From Haemaphysalis longicornis (lineage: Eukaryota > Arthropoda > Arachnida > Ixodida > Ixodidae), in the NCBI GenBank assembly GCA_013339765.2, contig CM023457.1:52725745-52789744 (forward strand): a stretch of 64,000 nt of DNA, given 5' to 3'. This document shows positions 58,702-64,000 of the stretch, piece by piece. Positions within the stretch are counted from its first letter, which is position 1, and every line of letters begins with the position of its first letter. The notes beneath the pieces are model-generated. The model had not been told where the DNA came from. It searched no databases and saw only the letters and a list, made by a program, of their open reading frames with translations. The translations under genes and the position numbers were made by a program.

Positions 58702-58851
58702 CTTCGATTTAGCGCTCGGACTCACCGCGGACTTCCCCGAGAAGCAGTCCGGCATTCGATTTCCCTATGATTTTCCCACGATCCCTATGGCTTCGGGGAA
58801 CCCTCGGGCTACCGCGGCTATCCGCGGTGAGCCCGAGATGGTAAATCGAAG
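58702..58851. repeat. 150-bp fold-back with 30-bp arms
   Basis: Left arm CTTCGATTTA-GCG-CTCGGACTCACCGCGGA (58702-58731) pairs with the right arm TCCGCGGTGAGCCCGAG-ATG-GTAAATCGAAG (58821-58851) with few mismatches. An inner pair TTCCCCGA(GA)/(CT)TCGGGGAA extends the stem. It is a short inverted-repeat element, about 780 bp upstream of the GlnRS start. Confidence 0.8.
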
Positions 58852-58952
58852 CCCCCAGTCGCTGCTAGGCGGCTGGACTATAGTGAAGTTCGTTCACTCT
58901 AGCTGGACCGGCTGGACGTGTATTCCTCCTCTCCCTTTCACTTGCATGCAAA

Positions 58953-59066
58953 GCGTGCAAACGAGAAATAAAAATTGTTTGCACGCGGCGTGCGAACTAA
59001 AAATAAAAATTGTTTTTACGTGGCGTGCGAACTAAACATAAAAATTGTTCCCACGTGACGTGCGAT
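58953..59066. repeat. Three tandem 35-bp units (GCGTGCGAACTAAAAATAAA type)
   Basis: Units begin at 58953, 58988 and 59023. Each is GCGTGC(A/G)AAC... AATAAAAATTGTT followed by a short CACG/ACGTG variant. Confidence 0.85.
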
Positions 59067-59627
59067 TGGGACACCCCGGGTACAGCGAACTAGAATTCTA
59101 GTTCACCGGCATCCTCATGTTCACCGGGTCCCCGATATGGCTAGTACACTCTAATACGGCTGCAGGAGCAGCAGCGCCAGAAAAATTGTTTGTTCTAGTT
59201 CTAGGAATTGAATGGCGCGTAAGTTTGTACTACAAATAAAAAAAATGTTTAATTTGTACTACACTACACCATAGAGTGTCATACAATAACAAGTATTGTA
59301 TGAAACTGTATGCACTATATGCATTATACACAAAATAATGGCAATTATTATTGTTATGACGTCAATATGACGTCCCGTGGGGCAGAAACCACTGCGAGGG
59401 GGGCGTGTCTTGTACCCCAATGTGGTACAAGACGCTGCCAAAAATAAATCTTAAATTTTGTAATATTAGTTTGTCGCAGCCAAAAATATATTCAATACTA
59501 CTGTAATTAATGCAGTTTTATGCAATTAGGTAATTTTTTTGTTAATGTACGTCACTTTTGAGGCTCAGCAGCCAGTTCAGAGGGAATCGGCTTGCAGCAG
59601 ACGCAGCCATTCGGAAATTTCTGTGGC

Positions 59628-59765
59628 ATGATGGCAGCCTTAGCGAACGCGGCAATGAGCGAACGCGAGCAGAAGTTCGTCGAGATCGGTCTCAGCGCGC
59701 AGAAAGCCAAGGAAACGGCCAAAAATGCAGCGCTCTCTCAAGGCCTTTTCGACGCTATTCTGGCG
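59628..59765 (+). CDS. QARS1: Glutaminyl-tRNA synthetase, exon 1
   Basis: 46 codons from MMAALANAAMSEREQKFVEI to LFDAILA, donor GCG|GTGAGT, phase 0. The Ala-rich start then GLSAQKAKETAKNAALS is the first helix pair of the GlnRS N-terminal domain. ATG at 59628 or 59631 could be used. An open frame continues upstream to 59592 but lacks family similarity. Confidence 0.86.
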
Positions 59766-60142
59766 GTGAGTTTCCGACCTTTTAAGTCTGCCTGCACGTC
59801 TCGATGTTCACGTGTCAGCGGCTCGCCGGTAGTACAGTAGTACATCCGGCGGTCAGCAACCGCGTGCCGATTTCCTTGCATCATGCGCGAAATCTGACAC
59901 TTTTAAACGTCCAATTGTGTTGTACGATTTATTAAGACACTGCTCTGGCAGGTCTGGGATGACCGGATGCGTTCTTTCCGATTGACAGGCGGAAAAACTT
60001 GCACACCGTCCAGTTTCGAAAGCGACGGGGACCCTGCTTTACCACGTCGAGACGAAGATGAAGGGCCAAATCAAGCAGTTCGAGCCGATGCTCATCGAGT
60101 ACGTCGCCCTGGGCAAGCTCGACTCGGAGGCCAAGCTCACAG
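59628..60142 (+). CDS. QARS1: Cytosolic glutaminyl-tRNA synthetase, first two exons (N-terminal domain), 3' part not seen
   Basis: The enzyme charges tRNA-Gln with glutamine in the cytosol. Exon 1 (59628-59765) and exon 2 (59989-60142) join to about 97 codons that match the eukaryote-specific N-terminal appended domain of GlnRS: EIGLSAQKAKETAKNAALS corresponds to the family's GLSxQKAxETxKN helix, and exon 2 gives SKATGTLLYHVETKMKGQ, matching the KATGxLLY segment. The catalytic Rossmann fold with HIGH and KMSKS-like motifs lies beyond. Two ATGs in a row open the frame; the second has A at -3 and G at +4. The gene is divergent from the CLCA gene. Seen: both exons and their splice sites. Inferred: that the rest of the gene is to the right of the window or hidden by the N gap. 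The symbol follows animal nomenclature. Confidence 0.87.
59989..60142 (+). CDS. QARS1: Glutaminyl-tRNA synthetase, exon 2
   Basis: 154 nt. Acceptor CGATTGACAG|GCGGAA; frame AEKLAHRPVSKATGTLLYHV, then KMKGQIKQFEPMLIEYVA, then LGKLDSEAKLT, before donor CACAG|GTACTG, phase 1. KATGTLLY and the following amphipathic helix fit GlnRS. The ATG-initiated frame that overlaps it is in another frame and is a shadow. Confidence 0.85.
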
Positions 60143-61484
60143 GTACTGACCAAGCTGCCGCAAACACGCGCCGAAGCCAGGTCGATCGCGTGCTCGTTCC
60201 TTTTTTACGACGGTGGTAGGTGTGCGTGACCTGCAGATGTTTATCGGCCAGCTTACGTTAGCTTTGACAGCTGCCGAAGCGGATATCGCTCTCCTTTTTC
60301 TTTCTTTTTTTTTTTCAGATGTAGGCTGCGCTTTTCCGTCAATTAGGGCGCTAATATCCTACGTGTGCGCGACTTTGAACATGTTTGCTCACTCAGGGAT
60401 AACTATACATCGACACATAAAAGAAAAGAGGAAAGGGGGGGGGGGGGGGGGAGGCAGTACTGATTTTAGTTTGTAGACGGCCAAGGCAGTGCTGTCTGCA
60501 CCGCAACAAAGTTGGGAACAGCTCGCTCATCCATCATGATGATGTGTGTAAAGTTCTTTATGAAGAAGAAAAGGATTCCTGTGCATTGTTTCGTTTTAGG
60601 CTACTGCTTGGGTGACTTGAAGATGAGACAGCTTACCATGCAGGCAGATGCGTACCATTCAAACTTTAGCCAAACCGGTGAACATGAGCACGAAGACTGT
60701 TAGTGTCAACATGGGGAACGCTAAGGATGAACACAATGCCAAAAACGTGGGAACATTTTTTTTTTTTTTTAGGAAGTGACGTAGCTGAGGAGACGGTTGT
60801 GCCAGACATGGGATATATTCGTCTACGCAATATGCATGGCTATTCTAAGTCCTTTTTTGCTACCCTGCATTGGTTTGTGCAAGGACCGAGCAAAATCATT
60901 GAATAAAAGAGTTTCAAGCAGTGCAGTACATGAAGTGGCGCACTTCTAAGACGTTTTCTTATGCGTATCATTTTCTAGGTTGGCATAGTTTCCAGTCATT
61001 GCCTGTGAGTTTCATTTTCGTATTAATGCTGCATAGCCCTAAAAAGTGCTTTGCAAATGCCTCGGTAATTGAAGTAATTCAATGACACTTTTACCACTTC
61101 GAAACCCTTAAATTCAGTGCACTTACCTATGAAATTGACCTTCATTTCACATGCAGTTTAAAGATGATTCTCAACATCAGTGTTTGGAGAGCACTGCAAA
61201 ACTTGCTGCCTGAATATAAAGCGATGTGGGCTTCATCAACAGGTGGGCAGTGTAGTGACCAGGAATTGTCTGTGAAAGCAGTGGCACGTGAACAACGCAA
61301 ACTGTCTGCAGTGCTTTCTGAATGAATGACTCAAGCCAGGGCACAAAATTACCGGAGGTTTGCGATGATTCTAACCTTGCAGTACTCTGTGAACAGTATC
61401 TGCTCCTTGCTTCAATTAGGTGCACGCTGTTACCACTTTAAGCCTACAGTTATTTTTGAAATGCCTGAAAATTGCAAATACTGC
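60143..61484. other. GlnRS intron 2 (left of the gap); no exon seen
   Basis: G17 run at 60435-60451 and T runs at 60301-60318 and 60756-60771. No frame fits GlnRS text starting in phase 1. Confidence 0.4.
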
Positions 61485-61584
61485 NNNNNNNNNNNNNNNN
61501 NNNNNNNNNNNNNNNNNNNNNNNNNNNNNNNNNNNNNNNNNNNNNNNNNNNNNNNNNNNNNNNNNNNNNNNNNNNNNNNNNNNN
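61485..61584. other. Assembly gap (100 N)
   Basis: Exactly 100 N, the usual size for a gap of unknown length. The open frames that run through it are meaningless. Confidence 0.99.
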
Positions 61585-63719
61585 CTGGCATCTTTTTTTA
61601 ACCCAGTCTCTTTTTGTTGTATTTTTTTTTTCCTGTTTAAATATCTGCAAGATGCCGAACTAATTGCGATAAACCCTGCAAGTCCGGCCGGCCAAAAGTT
61701 TTACAAAAATTGAATGCGTTTGGTCAGTAGCCCTTGAGTAGGGTACGTTATTTAACATGGAAACATTTTTTACGTTTTCTCCCGACTCTAGGGACACTTC
61801 TGTGGCGGCCCCTGCTGCTGCTGTGGTCTTGCGTTTACAGGGGTTTCCCAAAGCACCACCAAACGGTGCTGATATCTTTATTACGCGCACCACCTTTGCC
61901 GCCGTGAAGGTGTTGTTTCAACAGGATGTCCCGCACGTCGCCCTCGGCCCGGCCAAGTAATCGCTGCCAGACGAAACAGCGGCCGAGCTCATTCTCGCTG
62001 ACGTTGTCGGTGAAAAGCACCTCACGCCAGCCAAGTGTGCGTATGTGGACTTCGCTTTCGCCACCTCAGCAACGCAAAACTCAAATTCAGGAATTTCTCA
62101 CCCTGCGCTCCGTTCACTTCAAGCCTGTGGCGGTGATTCCTCATCACTGCAGGCACAGAAAGATGGCACGATTAGTTTCCATTGGTGACCATCGACCGTC
62201 GGAAGCCTTCAAACCAGTGGTTACCGGCCTTCATGGAAGGTGTGTATTACGTGTAGCTTTTTAGCTGCCACCCTTGCTCTTCAATGCTGCCCACATCTGT
62301 TTGTGCCATTACACATGTGTACGCAACGGAAATTTGACACCTTGAACGCTTCTCCTTACGCCTTGTTTTTCTCAACAAACTCACCACAAACTCGATTCTC
62401 ATCTGTCAGGGTATCCACAATTTCTAGGAACCTCTGTCAAGAAAATGCAATGTCCGCAAAAACTACAAGAGCGACCAAACAAAGAACGGACCTGGGCGAG
62501 CACGGAACGCCTTTTAAAACTGTGGTGAATGTTCCTGACAAGCATTTTTGCCTAGCAGTGTGAAAGGCTGCGAGCCTTAATATTATGGTTACGGGTAATA
62601 TTATTACAAGGTGAAGTCACACTGAAGTTGAAACTAGTAGGCAAGCTTGTTGGAAACTTGCGGCAACTCTGAAACGACTCGCTAGAGGAGTAGCGAAAAT
62701 AGGGAAAAGATGAGGATGGCGCCCGACTCACTCAACATTGTCCAGGCACCGATTAATCAAACGCTCGGAGGTAACTGGCCCTTTGCACATGTCAGACGAC
62801 AATGACTGCAACTAGGAAATCCCTAAGGGCACAAGCAAAGCGTTTTTTGCGCCCTCCAAGCCACCCATAGCTATTTCTAGACAACCTCAAGAGCTGCAGT
62901 TAGATAAAAGGCAGGTTGCGCCGAAATGACTGTCGAGAGGTGCGTTGTGCGGGTTAATAACTCGGCGTTCCTTGTTATATTGTTCAGATAGTAGCAATCG
63001 TTGCACTATATACATTCGTTGCTTTCATGTCTTACAACAATGCCTGACGACCTTATTTGCTGTACAAAAGCTTAACCATTCATTTCGTAAGAAGCCGATG
63101 TGAAAAATGTCGCTTTTTGAAGTGGCAACAGCCGCACAGCCACCCGTAAAATTTGGCTACGTCACCGTAGCTGATGCAGTGTATGGCCAAGGCAGTTAAG
63201 CTCACACAGCGCAGGAACCAAATAAAACTGATTGTGGAATACCTGGTCAAAATAAAAAAAAGTTTCGAATAAGTCCGCAGCCATCATAGCGGGAACGCTA
63301 TCTAGTGTAGGCTTTTGAATGGTGGTCCGCAGAAATGGCCGAAGGATGGTTGATGATGAAAGCCAGTATTTTCCACTGAGATAGTACCTAAACGAACACT
63401 AAAGTATTTTCTACAGAAAAAAATTGCGGTTATGAGCCCAAATTTAAAAAAGCCTTCACGCTTGAATTTTAATGATTATAAAAAAGGGGGAGGCAACACA
63501 GCCTGACGCAGTAATAAATTTTGATCACCATGAGAAGGCCAGTGCCATCAGCAATGAAAAAAGCAGAATAGGAGCGCCAACTTAGGAGAGAGAGAGAGAG
63601 GAGAGAGGAGAAATAAACCGTTATTGTCTGAAGAAGACTAGCTAGGACCTGGTCCTTGCCGGTCCGAGGTGATAGGTCTCCTCAGTCCAGGAAACCTCTG
63701 GCGGTGGCTGCCATTAGTA
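61585..63719. other. No gene recognised; one GC-rich stretch at 61780-62130
   Basis: The plus frame APAAAVVLRLQGFPKAPPNG, then TTFAAVKVLFQQDVPHVALG (61800-61957) and a following broken frame (LPDETAAELILADVVGEKHL) look once-coding, perhaps from a transposon, but I cannot name the family. It does not fit the next GlnRS exon. The rest is AT-rich; a (GA)n run is at 63590-63611. Confidence 0.35.
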
Positions 63720-64000
63720 GAGAAAAAAACTTTTATTGAGCGACTGGGGTTAGGGAAGCCTCGTTGCACACCGGTCGGAGGTCGGCGGTGATGATGGCAG
63801 CTCGTTCCACCAAAGCGGTCTGAACGCCCGGGTCGGAGCTACCCAGCGCATCCTCCCGTTGCTCATCACGGGTGATTAAAAAGAAGGGATTGGAAGGACG
63901 GGCCCACATAGAGTGGGGAAGTGTGGGGCGCTCGCTACAGGCGGAACTGTGAGGTGAGGGGTAGAGGGAAGGGTGGACGTGATGGAGCACCGCCCTGCAG
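63720..64000 (-). mobile_element. 3' end of an I/R1-type LINE, cut by the window edge
   Basis: Minus frame SNPFFLITRDEQREDALGSS, then DPGVQTALVERAA, then a stop at 63733 and CAATAAAAGTTTTTTT. The order W/REDAL-SS-xP-xxQxALVxRA then AATAAAA is the same as in the copy ending at 30136. Confidence 0.65.

Noticed and set aside
61326..61713. Open frames through the N run
   Set aside because: They exist only because N codons are not read as stops.

Overview
The window looks like nuclear DNA of an ixodid (hard) tick. It has long introns packed with many transposon families. It carries arthropod-type non-LTR elements of the I/R1, CR1/L2 and RTE types, tRNA-derived SINE-like repeats and terminal-inverted-repeat (TIR) elements, and two animal genes with canonical splice signals. 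There are no operons, Shine-Dalgarno sites or CRISPR arrays. The species cannot be fixed from the sequence.

Gene 1 (minus strand, 43353 down to 5772, continuing past the left edge) is a calcium-activated chloride channel regulator (CLCA) homologue. I rebuilt eight coding exons by hand: 43353-43210, 37774-37489, 33300-33194, 21620-21453, 14018-13891, 9850-9736, 9378-9151 and 6065-5772. All splice phases agree and give one continuous frame of 490 codons. It runs through a signal peptide, an N-terminal zincin-like domain, a Cys-rich segment and a complete von Willebrand factor A (VWA) domain. Two points stand out: the zincin motif reads HQWAH instead of HEWAH, and the intron just before that exon starts with GC. 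The C-terminal half should lie to the left of the window.

Gene 2 (plus strand, from 59628) is the start of cytosolic glutaminyl-tRNA synthetase. Two exons encode about 97 residues of the eukaryotic N-terminal appended domain. The remaining exons are not visible before the right edge, and a 100-base N gap lies at 61485-61584. The two genes are divergent, with about 16 kb of repeats between their start codons.

Everything else recognisable is mobile or repetitive. Left to right: a broken Ty3/gypsy integrase with its 3' LTR (114-1487); a perfect 44-base palindrome (5216-5259); a TTAA-type MITE (6506-8122); LINE relics at 12.6-13.5, 15.7-18.5, 23.5-25.8, 29-30.2, 34.2-37.1, 44.1-45, 50.8-53 and 63.7-64 kb; a PIF/Harbinger transposase relic (21.9-22.6 kb); pogo/Tigger-like TIR elements (38801-40910, 56166-56722, 56729-57274); a second TTAA MITE (41868-42701); and a family with short palindromes at its ends, some copies of which carry a tRNA-like core (1-113, 31.7-32.1, 39.6-39.95, 41.4-41.8, 53.0-53.4 kb). 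There are also several tandem arrays.

Only the two host genes seem to be under coding constraint. The TE open frames are broken by stops or frameshifts. I found no defence cluster, biosynthetic cluster or unknown multi-gene system.
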